NCBI RefSeq assembly: GCF_001908275.1
Contig: NZ_CP018620.1
Coordinates: 2,852,001-2,916,000, forward strand
Origin: Paenibacillus xylanexedens
GTDB lineage: Bacteria; Bacillota; Bacilli; Paenibacillales; Paenibacillaceae
Length of the DNA stretch: 64,000 nt
Reading direction: 5' to 3'
The notes under the pieces: model-generated
Told to the model about the DNA's origin: nothing
Seen by the model: only the letters and a program-made list of their open reading frames with translations
The model's database searches: none
Shown: one piece after another, positions 51,935 to 60,323 of the stretch
Layout of the letters: the number at the start of each line of letters is the position of its first letter
Position numbering within the stretch: the stretch's first letter is position 1
Position numbers and translations under genes: made by a program

Positions 51935-51944
51935 GAAACGTTTC
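51935..51944. promoter_or_regulatory. Palindrome GAAACGTTTC, candidate operator
   Basis: A perfect 10-bp palindrome with central CG, the type bound by LacI/GalR regulators. It lies in the leader of the serine hydrolase, about 20 bases after its predicted start of transcription. Confidence 0.45.
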
Positions 51945-51971
51945 CGTAATTCGAATGCAAAATCAGAACCC

Positions 51972-52000
51972 ATGTTAGTATAAACCTGGTTTGGTGTCAA
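51972..52000 (-). promoter_or_regulatory. SigA promoter for the serine hydrolase
   Basis: On the minus strand a perfect TTGACA is followed after 17 bases by TAACAT. Confidence 0.65.
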
Positions 52001-52122
52001 TTAAAGTTGTAATAGTACTTACTAAATTTTCATTTTTTCGTAATAATAGTGTCTTTGGACGCAAATTTAGACTTAAAAGAGCATTTTTTCGAGAAAAAAA
52101 CGCGAAATTTGTAAAAAGGTTA

Positions 52123-52152
52123 TTGACAGGATTTACTCATCGGGCTTATGAT
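52123..52152 (+). promoter_or_regulatory. SigA promoter of the beta-glucoside operon
   Basis: A perfect TTGACA, 18 bases, TATGAT. The predicted start of transcription is near 52159, giving a leader of about 200 bases. Confidence 0.7.
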
Positions 52153-52158
52153 TTATTC

Positions 52159-52182
52159 GAAACGATTCGAAGAAATCGCTTC
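52159..52182. promoter_or_regulatory. LacI-type operator O1
   Basis: GAAACGATT and AATCGCTTC-like arms (one mismatch) enclose CGAAGA. It begins at the predicted start of transcription. Confidence 0.7.
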
Positions 52183-52235
52183 CACATTAAAAGTGTTGTA
52201 ATGAAGTCCATGTGGATCAACGTTGGCTATGTTTT

Positions 52236-52259
52236 GAAACGATTCGAGAAAATCGTTTC
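52236..52259. promoter_or_regulatory. LacI-type operator O2
   Basis: GAAACGATT and AATCGTTTC are perfect complements around CGAGAA. The centre is 77 bases from that of O1, about seven helical turns, suited to DNA looping. Confidence 0.75.
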
Positions 52260-52361
52260 GATAACCCATCGTAATACAAGGGAATCTACAACAGCCTGCA
52301 ATCCAACGCCAGAGAAACGAATGAGTAAAGACAGCAGGCGATGATGAGAGGGGTTACATTT

Positions 52362-53126
52362 ATGGCACATATAACGATCGAAACTGGATCGCCAACCTTA
52401 TGCATGAATACCAGCATACATGTTGTGTCCAGTGACTCCGGAGAGACTTCAGGCGGTACACTATATCTGTTGCACGGGGCAGGCGATAATGCGAGTACCT
52501 GGCAGCGGTTAACCACAATTGAGATGTATGCAGCGCAATATGGCTGTACTATCATTATGCCGGAAGCGAATCGAAGCTATTACACCGATATGGAATACGG
52601 CCTGAACTACTTCCACTACATCACTCAGGAGTTACCTGAAATATGCAAGCGTCTGCTCAATCTGAATCCTGATCCGGAGAAAACATACGTCGCCGGTTTA
52701 TCCATGGGTGGATATGGTGCACTGAAATGTGGACTAACTTATCCAGAGCGATATCGCAAAGTAGTGTCTCTATCCGGCGTAACGGATATCCAGACACGAC
52801 TTCATGATCCCCATATGCCAGCGACCATGATCAAGGAAATGAAAGCGGTTTTTGGAGAACGTTTACAGGTGAAAGCCGATCAGGATATTTACGCACTGTC
52901 GGCCAAGCTGCTGGAACAGGGTGTTCCTTTACCGGATATCCTCAGTTGCTGTGGCGATAGTGACCCCTTTGTAGAGATGAATCGCGACTATGCGAGATAC
53001 ATGCAGGGGACTGCCTTTGATTTTCGGTATGTGGAGACGCCGGGGGCTCATGAATGGAAATTTTGGGAGCACCACCTGAGAACAATGTTTGATTTTCTGT
53101 ACAACGACAAGACCATAGTAGAGTGA
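52362..53126 (+). CDS. Esterase D-type alpha/beta hydrolase
   Basis: 254 residues from MAHITIETG, with GAGAGGGG about 9 bases upstream. The catalytic triad is visible: Ser in GLSMGGYGAL, Asp in CCGDSDPFVE and His in TPGAHEWKFW. The fold is that of esterase D / S-formylglutathione hydrolase and of bacterial acetyl or feruloyl esterases. There is no signal peptide, so it acts in the cytoplasm. As first gene of a beta-glucoside operon it probably removes acyl groups from imported oligosaccharides. Confidence 0.85.
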   Translation: MAHITIETGSPTLCMNTSIHVVSSDSGETSGGTLYLLHGAGDNASTWQRLTTIEMYAAQYGCTIIMPEANRSYYTDMEYGLNYFHYITQELPEICKRLLNLNPDPEKTYVAGLSMGGYGALKCGLTYPERYRKVVSLSGVTDIQTRLHDPHMPATMIKEMKAVFGERLQVKADQDIYALSAKLLEQGVPLPDILSCCGDSDPFVEMNRDYARYMQGTAFDFRYVETPGAHEWKFWEHHLRTMFDFLYNDKTIVE

Positions 53127-53137
53127 GGAGATGCAAT

Positions 53138-54097
53138 GTGAAACCTGCAGCCGAAGGACCTAGCAAAAAGCTGAAGGGAAACGTGAAGGGCAATTCGCTC
53201 TGGACTGAAATCTGGAAGCACCGAATGACATACACCCTGCTTATTCCGGGGCTTGTCTGGCTAATTCTGTTTGCCTACATGCCGATGGGTGGCCTGTCTC
53301 TGGCATTCAAAGATTACAAGGCTAACCTGGGCATCTGGGGAAGTCCATGGAGCGGATTCGAGAACTTCAAATATGTTTTCCGTGATCCAACCTTTATCGA
53401 CGCAGTATGGCGTACGCTGTACATCAATATTCTGAAATTGATTATTCAGTTCCCGTTCCCGATTATTCTGGCGCTGTTGCTGAATGAATTGCGGATGCGC
53501 AGAGGGAAAAAATTGTTCCAAACCGTTCTTACGTTCCCGCACTTCCTGTCCTGGATCATCGTATCCGGGGTAGTCATCAATGTGCTGGCATATGACGGAC
53601 TGGTAAATAGCGCGCTCGGATTACTCGGATTGCCAACGATTAACTTCCTGGGGTCCGAATCCAACTTTGTACCAATGTTGCTGTTGACTGATATTTGGAA
53701 ATCAAGTGGATGGGGCGCGATTATATTCCTGGCTGCCATATCCGGTATTGATCAGGATCAGTATGAATCAGCACAGATTGACGGGGCTTCCCGTATGCAA
53801 CAGATGTTCAAAATTACTTTACCGAACATCCTTCCAACCATCACAATCATGTTTATTCTCTCGGTTGGTGGATTGATGTCTTCCGGGTTTGACCAGATCT
53901 TCAACTTGGCAAATGCCGCTACCAAAAATGTATCGGAAGTACTCGATGTATATATCTATCGGATTACGTTCCAGTCATCTACCGATTTCTCATTCTCGAC
54001 AGCGGTCAGCTTGTTCCGTTCCCTGGTGAATATGGCCTTGCTGCTTCTTGCTGACAGATTTGCCAAGTGGCTTGGCGGAGACGGTTTGTTCCGATAA
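53138..54097 (+). CDS. ABC transporter permease, LplB type
   Basis: 319 residues from GTG, 7 bases after GAGGAG; the site overlaps the end of the esterase gene. Six membrane helices and the permease EAA loop (ESAQIDGASRMQQMFKITLP) are seen. N-terminal MTYTLLIPGLVWLILFAYMPMGGL is typical of LplB-like CUT1 sugar permeases of Paenibacillus. It pairs with the next gene and the solute-binding lipoprotein; the ATPase is not encoded here and is presumably a shared MsmX-type protein. Confidence 0.92.
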   Translation: MKPAAEGPSKKLKGNVKGNSLWTEIWKHRMTYTLLIPGLVWLILFAYMPMGGLSLAFKDYKANLGIWGSPWSGFENFKYVFRDPTFIDAVWRTLYINILKLIIQFPFPIILALLLNELRMRRGKKLFQTVLTFPHFLSWIIVSGVVINVLAYDGLVNSALGLLGLPTINFLGSESNFVPMLLLTDIWKSSGWGAIIFLAAISGIDQDQYESAQIDGASRMQQMFKITLPNILPTITIMFILSVGGLMSSGFDQIFNLANAATKNVSEVLDVYIYRITFQSSTDFSFSTAVSLFRSLVNMALLLLADRFAKWLGGDGLFR

Positions 54098-54115
54098 GAG
54101 AGGAGGAAAAATGAG

Positions 54116-55018
54116 ATGAGCAAGAAAGCTAACAAAAAACCGAGAATTGGTACAGAAAAAATGACACTTCTCGATTACATTATTTTCGCCGTATTACTAG
54201 TGCTTGCCCTGATGATCCTGATTCCGTTCTGGAATGTCATCATGATTTCGTTTGCAACACAAAAAGAATATGCTGACAATCCATTTTTGATGTTCCCTAA
54301 AGAATGGACATTGGATTCCTACAAGGCGTTGTTCGCTGACGGAACGATTCTGACAGGGTACAAAAATACAATTATATTGCTAGTCATCGGCTTGCCACTC
54401 AGCTTGTTCCTGACAACAAGCATGGCATATGGCCTTAGTCGCAACAAATTTCCGTTTAAGAAATTTCTCTTTTTCCTGGTACTGTTCACCATGATCTTTA
54501 ATGGTGGTATCGTACCACTGTACCTGATCATGAAATCACTTCATCTTACAGGTACGCTGTGGTCCGTTATCTTGGCGGGAAGCTTCAGTGCGTTTAACAT
54601 GATTCTGATGATGAACTACTTCTACACCTTGCCTGAATCACTCATGGAATCGGCGAGACTGGATGGAGCAGGAGAGTGGAGAATTTTGTTCTCCGTTGTT
54701 CTTCCGCTGGCTACACCAATTATGGCTACAATTACGTTGTTCTACGGTGTGGCTTACTGGAACAGTTGGTATGATGCGATGATATTCCTTCGAAAAGCGG
54801 ATCAGTTACCGCTCCAGAATGTACTCCGAAATATTATCGTGACATCTACGACGAATGCATCCAATGCATCCAGTGTGGATGCTGCCCAGGCAAGCAACTT
54901 CTCAATGGGCATGAAGATGGCGGCCGTATTTGTCACCATGGTACCGATTATGTGTTTCTTCCCAATGCTGCAAAAACACTTTGCCAAAGGGGTATTAACA
55001 GGGGCAATCAAGACCTGA
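54116..55018 (+). CDS. ABC transporter permease, LplC/YtcP type
   Basis: 300 residues with six membrane helices. The EAA loop is ESARLDGAGEWRILFSVVLP; the N-terminal LDYIIFAVLLVLALMILIPF and the C-terminal FPMLQKHFAKGVLTGAIKT are diagnostic of this permease partner. AGAGGAGG precedes the ATG. Forms the membrane channel with the LplB-type subunit. Confidence 0.93.
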   Translation: MSKKANKKPRIGTEKMTLLDYIIFAVLLVLALMILIPFWNVIMISFATQKEYADNPFLMFPKEWTLDSYKALFADGTILTGYKNTIILLVIGLPLSLFLTTSMAYGLSRNKFPFKKFLFFLVLFTMIFNGGIVPLYLIMKSLHLTGTLWSVILAGSFSAFNMILMMNYFYTLPESLMESARLDGAGEWRILFSVVLPLATPIMATITLFYGVAYWNSWYDAMIFLRKADQLPLQNVLRNIIVTSTTNASNASSVDAAQASNFSMGMKMAAVFVTMVPIMCFFPMLQKHFAKGVLTGAIKT

Positions 55019-55071
55019 TATACGTATAGGATTTTGCAATAAAATTCTACTAAAAAACATGGGGGTAAAAC

Positions 55072-56667
55072 ATGAAAACGAACAAAAAGTTGTCAGTAAG
55101 AGCTCTCTTTGCCATCACGCTTAGTGTAGTTATGCTGATGGTGACCGCTTGTTCCAGTCAAGGAGCTTCAGGTGGTAACGAAAAAGATGCAGAGGGAAAT
55201 TACAAAGACAACCTGACCATCTCTGTAGCTAACCTGACAGAAATCAAAAACGGGAACCTGGATAATGACTTCCACAAGTTCTGGACAGACAAATTTAATT
55301 TAACATGGGACTACAACTATATCGATTGGGATTCATGGGGCGAGAAACTTCGTCTGTGGATCAACTCTGGCGACTTGCCGGATGTAGCGGTATGGAACTA
55401 CGTACATGGCGATGCCATTAACAGCATTGAACAAGGTTTGTTCTACAAATTCCCGGATGACTGGAAAGAACGCTGGCCTAACGTGGCAGCAGCTTACAAT
55501 TTGACGGGTCTTGGAGACAAGTTGGAAGAATTGACAGGTGGAACATATGTCCTGCCTAGACCAATCTACTTCGAGAACAAACCAGCTGACCCACTCACGA
55601 ACCAAATTGGTGTCATTGCGCTTCGTAAAGACTGGGCTGAAGCGGTTGGTTTTGAACTGAAAGATGCTTATACAACGACCGAATTGAACGAATATGCTGC
55701 ACTAGTAAAAGAAAAAGATCCAGGCAAAGTGGGTAACAAACTTGTACCTCTGTCCTACAATGCGGCAGATGCCATGACAAACATGATTATGCCAAACAGT
55801 GTGCATGCCATGACTGACTCTCCGTTCTACAAAGGTGAAGATGGCCAATTCCACTGGGGACCAGCAGATCCTGAAACGCTGACAGGACTTAAATTGATGC
55901 AAAAAGCCTATAAAGATGGACTGCTCAATCCTGAGTTCTACACATGGAAAAACAATGAAGGTCAAAACAACTTCAAAGTAACAGGTACAGCTGCTGTAAC
56001 AAGTCTGGGCGGACTGGCTTCGTACAGACAAGGTCTGGATTCCGATATGAAAAAAAATCTGGGTGTAGATAGTGATGAACTGGTACACACAGCAATCGTA
56101 GTAGGCGATGACGGTAAATACCGTAACATGGAACAAGCCAACTTCTGGTCTGCATTGATCTTCAATCCGGAGATTAGTGACGAGAAATTCGAACGGATCA
56201 TGGATCTGATCGATTACTCCGCAACAAAAGAAGGACAGTTGCTCATCAACATGGGCTTTGAAGGAAAAGATTGGAAATATGATGAAAACAACGAACTCGT
56301 TAGCTTGTTGCCAGAAGGAACGGTATTGGAAGATAAATATCCAGCACGTTTCGAAGGTCTCTATCTGCTCGGTGACGACTTCAGTGTTGTAAACCCTGCA
56401 ATCAAAAAAGATTACCGTGATAGAGCCGTGAAATTGTTCGAAGAAAAAGCAAAACTTGGTACAGAAGGCAAATCGCTTGCACCATACGATTGGGATGTCA
56501 ACCTGTACGATTCCAAAGCTAAGAGTCAGGCTTCATTCGACTACCAGAATGAATATGCCAACTTGATCCTCAAAAACGGAGATCTAGAGGCAAACTGGAA
56601 AGAATGGGTAAACAGTAAAATGTCCCTGGTTCAACCTTATCTGGATGAGCTAAACGATAAATTCTAG
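55072..56667 (+). CDS. Sugar ABC transporter solute-binding lipoprotein
   Basis: 531 residues with a lipoprotein signal (lipobox V-T-A-C at about Cys27, in MVTACSSQGASGG). The large size and aromatic-rich body (WTDKFNLTWDYNYIDWDSWG, DLPDVAVWNYVHGD) match the LplA-type family 1 binding proteins of Paenibacillus. It captures an oligosaccharide outside the membrane for the two permeases. Ligand inferred from the adjacent beta-glucosidase: a beta-linked glucoside. A hairpin follows the gene. Confidence 0.92.
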   Translation: MKTNKKLSVRALFAITLSVVMLMVTACSSQGASGGNEKDAEGNYKDNLTISVANLTEIKNGNLDNDFHKFWTDKFNLTWDYNYIDWDSWGEKLRLWINSGDLPDVAVWNYVHGDAINSIEQGLFYKFPDDWKERWPNVAAAYNLTGLGDKLEELTGGTYVLPRPIYFENKPADPLTNQIGVIALRKDWAEAVGFELKDAYTTTELNEYAALVKEKDPGKVGNKLVPLSYNAADAMTNMIMPNSVHAMTDSPFYKGEDGQFHWGPADPETLTGLKLMQKAYKDGLLNPEFYTWKNNEGQNNFKVTGTAAVTSLGGLASYRQGLDSDMKKNLGVDSDELVHTAIVVGDDGKYRNMEQANFWSALIFNPEISDEKFERIMDLIDYSATKEGQLLINMGFEGKDWKYDENNELVSLLPEGTVLEDKYPARFEGLYLLGDDFSVVNPAIKKDYRDRAVKLFEEKAKLGTEGKSLAPYDWDVNLYDSKAKSQASFDYQNEYANLILKNGDLEANWKEWVNSKMSLVQPYLDELNDKF

Positions 56668-56689
56668 TAATCATTCAGTAATTAATTTT

Positions 56690-56735
56690 GAACCCGGTGC
56701 GCGGTCTCTCCCCGAACGCAGCCGGGTTCTTTATT
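56690..56735 (+). terminator. Partial terminator between binding protein and beta-glucosidase
   Basis: GAACCCGG / CCGGGTTC with a 24-base loop, then TTTATTTC. It sits in the middle of the operon and may make the binding protein more abundant than the enzymes. Confidence 0.6.
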
Positions 56736-56765
56736 TCAACAACTTATAGTGGAGGATACGATTAG

Positions 56766-58931
56766 ATGAATAACGAGCAGTTGCTAGATCTGGTAAGACA
56801 GATGACGTTGGAGGAAAAAACAGCTCAGCTTCTTCAGTTGACTGCCAACTTCTATGAAGGAACAAATGTTGAAGGTCAGATCACAGGGCCGATGGAAGAG
56901 ATGGGAATTACGGAGCAGTCCGTAGATGCCAGTGGGTCCATTCTGGGGTTGTCCGGTGCGCAGGCCATCATTGATGTACAGCAAGCTTATATGCAAAAAA
57001 GCCGTTTGGGCATTCCGCTTTTGTTCATGGCTGACGTAGTTCATGGATTCAAAACCATTTTCCCGATTCCACTGGCGATCGGTTGTTCATGGGACACAGA
57101 ACTGGCTGAGAAAAGTGCTGAAATTGCAGCACGTGAATCAGCTGTATCCGGTTTGCATGTTACCTTTGCACCTATGGTGGATCTGGTTCGTGACCCGCGC
57201 TGGGGCCGTGTGATGGAAACGACAGGAGAAGATCCTTATCTGAACAGTTTGTTCGCGGCTGCGTTTGTACGTGGATATCAGGGCGACAGCTTGAAGGATG
57301 AGCCAGATCGTCTTGCAGCCTGTGTTAAACACTTTGCGGCGTATGGAGCGGCTGAGGGTGGTCGGGATTACAATACGGTGGACATGTCTGAGCGTAACTT
57401 GCGTGAGTACTATTTGCCAGCGTACAAAGCAGCGTTGGATGCGGGCGTGGAGATGGTTATGACTTCGTTCAATACGGTTGACGGTATTCCGGCAAGTGGC
57501 AATGAGAAGTTAATGCGCGGCATTTTGCGTGACGAGTGGGGCTTTGATGGTGTATTGATCTCGGATTGGGCTTCCATTCGCGAGATGATTGCGCATGGTG
57601 CTGCGGAAGATGATCGTGAAGCGGCATATCGTGCCATTCGCGCAGGAGTAGATATGGAGATGATGACACCTTGTTATGTGCATCATTTGCCTGAACTGAT
57701 TGAGAGTGGTGAAGTGGATGAGAAGCTCATTGATGAAGCCGTTCTGCGAATTCTGCAACTGAAAGAAAAGCTGGGATTGTTCGATAACCCACTTCGTGCA
57801 GCTGATCCTGAACGTGAACGTGAGATTGTATTCTCCAAAGAGCACCGTCAGGTATCGTATGAACTGGCAACCAAATCGGCTGTCCTGTTGAAAAATGATG
57901 GCAGCGTGCTTCCACTTCAACCTGATGCTAATGTAGCCCTCATTGGTCCTTTTGCACAGAGTCCTGATATTCTGGGCTGGTGGTCCTGTGAAGGGGTTAA
58001 GGAAGATGCAGTTAAATTGGGAACAGCTCTGCAAGAACGCCTGACGGGTGGGAAAGTTCAATTTGCTCAAGGCAGTAATGTTCATACGATTACAGCTGAG
58101 CAGATTGCCGAAGCCCTGGAAGTGGCAAGCAAAGCAGACCTGATTGTCCTTGCTCTTGGTGAAGACTCCGAGATGAGTGGAGAAGGTGGCTCGCGCACGG
58201 ATATTCGTCTGCCAGCAGCCCAATTGGAATTGGTTAAACAGCTCAAAGCAGCGGGAAAACCGATTGCCAGCGTTATTTTTAACGGCCGTCCATTGGATCT
58301 GCATGGTGTAATCGATGAATCGGATGCCGTTCTTGAAGCCTGGTTCCCGGGTAGTGAAGGCGGAGCCGCGATTGCAGATGTTCTGACAGGTGTAGTGAAT
58401 CCATCCGCACGTCTGACGATGTCCTTCCCGCAGTCCGTAGGTCAGATTCCGGTCTATTACAACCATTTCAATACAGGTCGTCCACTGAACCCGGAGAAGA
58501 CGGAAGAACGTTATGTCTCCAAATACATTGACAGCCCGAATGAACCTTTGCTTCCGTTCGGTTATGGTCTCTCATACACTTCGTTCTCTTATGGTGATCT
58601 TGAAGTGTCAAGTAACGAGATGACTGCCGAAGAGTCCCTGAGCATCCAGGTACGTGTAACGAACACGGGTGAGCGCGCAGGCGTAGAGACCGTTCAGTTG
58701 TACGTTCGTGATGTAACGGGTGAAGTCGTTCGTCCTATGCGTGAGCTGAAAGGATATGTGAAACTTGCACTGGCGCCAGGCGAGAGTGGTACAGCCACGT
58801 TTACGTTAAATGAAGAACAGCTTCGTTATCACCATTCTGACTTAAGCTACCGCAGTGATCGAGGCGAGTTCCATATTCTTGTGGGTGCAAACAGTCGGGA
58901 TACTCAGAAGAAATCATTCAGACTTGTTTAA
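56766..58931 (+). CDS. Glycoside hydrolase family 3 beta-glucosidase
   Basis: 721 residues without a signal peptide, so intracellular. Domain order: GH3 barrel (LRQMTLEEKTAQ-like start, FMADVVHGFKTIFPIPLAIG, DLVRDPRWGRVMETTGEDP, CVKHFAAYG), the nucleophile Asp267 in VLISDWASI, an alpha/beta sandwich (VALIGPFAQSPDILGWW ... GEDSEMSGEGGSR), and a C-terminal fibronectin III-like domain (TNTGERAGVETVQLYVRD). It hydrolyses beta-glucosides brought in by the transporter just upstream. GGAGG precedes the ATG. Confidence 0.94.
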   Translation: MNNEQLLDLVRQMTLEEKTAQLLQLTANFYEGTNVEGQITGPMEEMGITEQSVDASGSILGLSGAQAIIDVQQAYMQKSRLGIPLLFMADVVHGFKTIFPIPLAIGCSWDTELAEKSAEIAARESAVSGLHVTFAPMVDLVRDPRWGRVMETTGEDPYLNSLFAAAFVRGYQGDSLKDEPDRLAACVKHFAAYGAAEGGRDYNTVDMSERNLREYYLPAYKAALDAGVEMVMTSFNTVDGIPASGNEKLMRGILRDEWGFDGVLISDWASIREMIAHGAAEDDREAAYRAIRAGVDMEMMTPCYVHHLPELIESGEVDEKLIDEAVLRILQLKEKLGLFDNPLRAADPEREREIVFSKEHRQVSYELATKSAVLLKNDGSVLPLQPDANVALIGPFAQSPDILGWWSCEGVKEDAVKLGTALQERLTGGKVQFAQGSNVHTITAEQIAEALEVASKADLIVLALGEDSEMSGEGGSRTDIRLPAAQLELVKQLKAAGKPIASVIFNGRPLDLHGVIDESDAVLEAWFPGSEGGAAIADVLTGVVNPSARLTMSFPQSVGQIPVYYNHFNTGRPLNPEKTEERYVSKYIDSPNEPLLPFGYGLSYTSFSYGDLEVSSNEMTAEESLSIQVRVTNTGERAGVETVQLYVRDVTGEVVRPMRELKGYVKLALAPGESGTATFTLNEEQLRYHHSDLSYRSDRGEFHILVGANSRDTQKKSFRLV

Positions 58932-58957
58932 TCTGATGAATGGAAAGAGTAATGTGT

Positions 58958-58983
58958 CAGGCCTTTTGTTATGGAAGGCCTGA
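58958..58983 (+). other. Intercistronic hairpin between beta-glucosidase and LacI genes
   Basis: CAGGCCTT and AAGGCCTG form an 8-bp stem with a loop of about 9 bases. No T-tract, so more likely a processing or stability element. Confidence 0.4.
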
Positions 58984-59008
58984 TGAACATAACAGGGGAG
59001 CGAAGAAT

Positions 59009-60025
59009 GTGGTCAGTATCAAGGATATCGCCAAACAGGCGGGAGTTTCCATCTCTACTGTGTCATATGCGCTGAATGGCAGCAACAAAGTGACCGATGA
59101 GACGAGTTCCAAAATTTTGGCCATTGCCAAAGAACTGAACTATGTTCCAAATGCCGCAGCAAGAACACTGAAGAAGAGGGAATCCAAAATTCTAGGTGTA
59201 TTCTTGACCGATTTTAGAGGAGATGTGTATGGAGACTTGCTGAGTGGCATGAAAGCCGTATGTAATGCTCAAGGTTATGACCTGATCGTGTGCAGTGGTA
59301 AACAATCCCATCGCATGCTTCCAGAGAGAATGATTGATGGTGCGATCATTCTGGATCATACGTTTGCAAGTGAGGAACTAATGCAGTATGCCGATCGTGG
59401 GCACAAAATCGTTGTATTGGACCGCGAGATGGATCATCCCAACATTAATCAGGTTCTGCTGGATAATAAGGCCGGGGCAACACTTGCGATGGAGCATCTG
59501 ATTGAACAGGGACATAAAAAAATCTACGTGGTGACAGGACCGGAAGGTTCGTTTGACTCTGTGCAGCGCTTAAAGGCTGTAAGACAGGTTGCGGAACGTG
59601 AAGCCGATGTGGAATGGATTGAGATTACGGGAGATTTCGAGAAGAGTGGTGGAGAACAAGCCGCAGATCAGATTGTGCAGGTGTATGATGGACCCGCAGC
59701 GGTATTCTGCCTCAATGATGAGATGGCTATTGGCTTGTGTGATCGTCTGGCAGACAGTACACTTGGCGTTGGTCAGGAGATTGACGTCATCGGATTCGAC
59801 AATATTGAATTGAGTAAGTACGTCCAGCCGAGATTGGCAAGCATTGATTATTCCAAACGCAAGTGGGGATCGCTCGCTGCTGAACAATTGATCAAGATTA
59901 TTGCTGGAGAACCCGTCGATCATGAACGAATTTATGTGACATTAGTTGAGGGTGGGTCGGTGAGTGGGCCTATTCCATCTGATTCGGTTATATCCATCCG
60001 GAATGACCGGGCGGTTAGCTATTGA
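59009..60025 (+). CDS. LacI-family transcriptional repressor
   Basis: 338 residues from GTG, 8 bases after AGGGGAG; the longer frame upstream would add 23 residues before the DNA-binding domain. The helix-turn-helix is typical (VSIKDIAKQAGVSISTVSYA, then LNGSNKVTDETSSKI), followed by the hinge YVPNAAARTLKKRESK and a periplasmic-binding-like sensor domain (VLDNKAGATLAMEHLIEQGH, VIGFDNIELSKYVQP). Last gene of the beta-glucoside operon; it probably binds the two operators at 52159 and 52236 and is released by an imported glucoside. Confidence 0.93.
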   Translation: MVSIKDIAKQAGVSISTVSYALNGSNKVTDETSSKILAIAKELNYVPNAAARTLKKRESKILGVFLTDFRGDVYGDLLSGMKAVCNAQGYDLIVCSGKQSHRMLPERMIDGAIILDHTFASEELMQYADRGHKIVVLDREMDHPNINQVLLDNKAGATLAMEHLIEQGHKKIYVVTGPEGSFDSVQRLKAVRQVAEREADVEWIEITGDFEKSGGEQAADQIVQVYDGPAAVFCLNDEMAIGLCDRLADSTLGVGQEIDVIGFDNIELSKYVQPRLASIDYSKRKWGSLAAEQLIKIIAGEPVDHERIYVTLVEGGSVSGPIPSDSVISIRNDRAVSY

Positions 60026-60037
60026 TCCCGAATACAG

Positions 60038-60096
60038 CAAGAGACAAGGCTTAGAAGAATCGAATCATTCTTTTAAGCCTTGTCTCTTGTTATTTC
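60038..60096 (+). terminator. Terminator of the beta-glucoside operon
   Basis: CAAGAGACAAGGCTTA / TAAGCCTTGTCTCTTG (16 perfect pairs) with an inner AAGAAT / ATTCTT pairing, then TTATTTC. Confidence 0.85.
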
Positions 60097-60111
60097 GAGG
60101 ATGAAGCAATA

Positions 60112-60137
60112 GAAAAAGCCTCTCCGGAGAGAGGCTT
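60112..60137 (-). terminator. Terminator of the 34-residue peptide gene
   Basis: On the minus strand GCCTCTC / GAGAGGC with a 4-base loop is followed by five T, a few bases after the stop codon. Confidence 0.75.
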
Positions 60138-60142
60138 GGCCT

Positions 60143-60247
60143 TTACAAGCCTTTTGTTTTGTCATTGTTGTAGGATGAAGTGAGAATGCCTGTAATGAAG
60201 AGAGTCAATACGATTGCAATAATCCAGAATGTCAGTGAAAATGACAT
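60143..60247 (-). CDS. 34-residue single-pass membrane peptide
   Basis: The peptide starts MSFSLTFWIIAIVLTLFITG and ends ILTSSYNNDKTKGL: one membrane helix and a short polar, lysine-containing tail. A strong AGGAGGTG site lies 9 bases before the ATG and a terminator directly follows the stop. That complete gene architecture is the main support, as the product is too short for family recognition. Confidence 0.65.
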   Translation of the reverse strand: MSFSLTFWIIAIVLTLFITGILTSSYNNDKTKGL

Positions 60248-60323
60248 GCCCTTCGCACCTCCTGCACAAGCTCATTTTCTTCTATTATAACCATTATAGG
60301 TAGAAAAGAAATGCTTCACCCTA

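Noticed and set aside
51935..51944. Catabolite-responsive element (cre) reading of GAAACGTTTC
   Set aside because: A cre has an extra base on each side of the central CG (TGAAAnCGnTTTCA); this palindrome lacks them, so a LacI/GalR-type operator is the safer reading.
57510..58466. 318-residue open frame on the minus strand
   Set aside because: Antisense to the GH3 beta-glucosidase; length is explained by codon bias of the coding strand.
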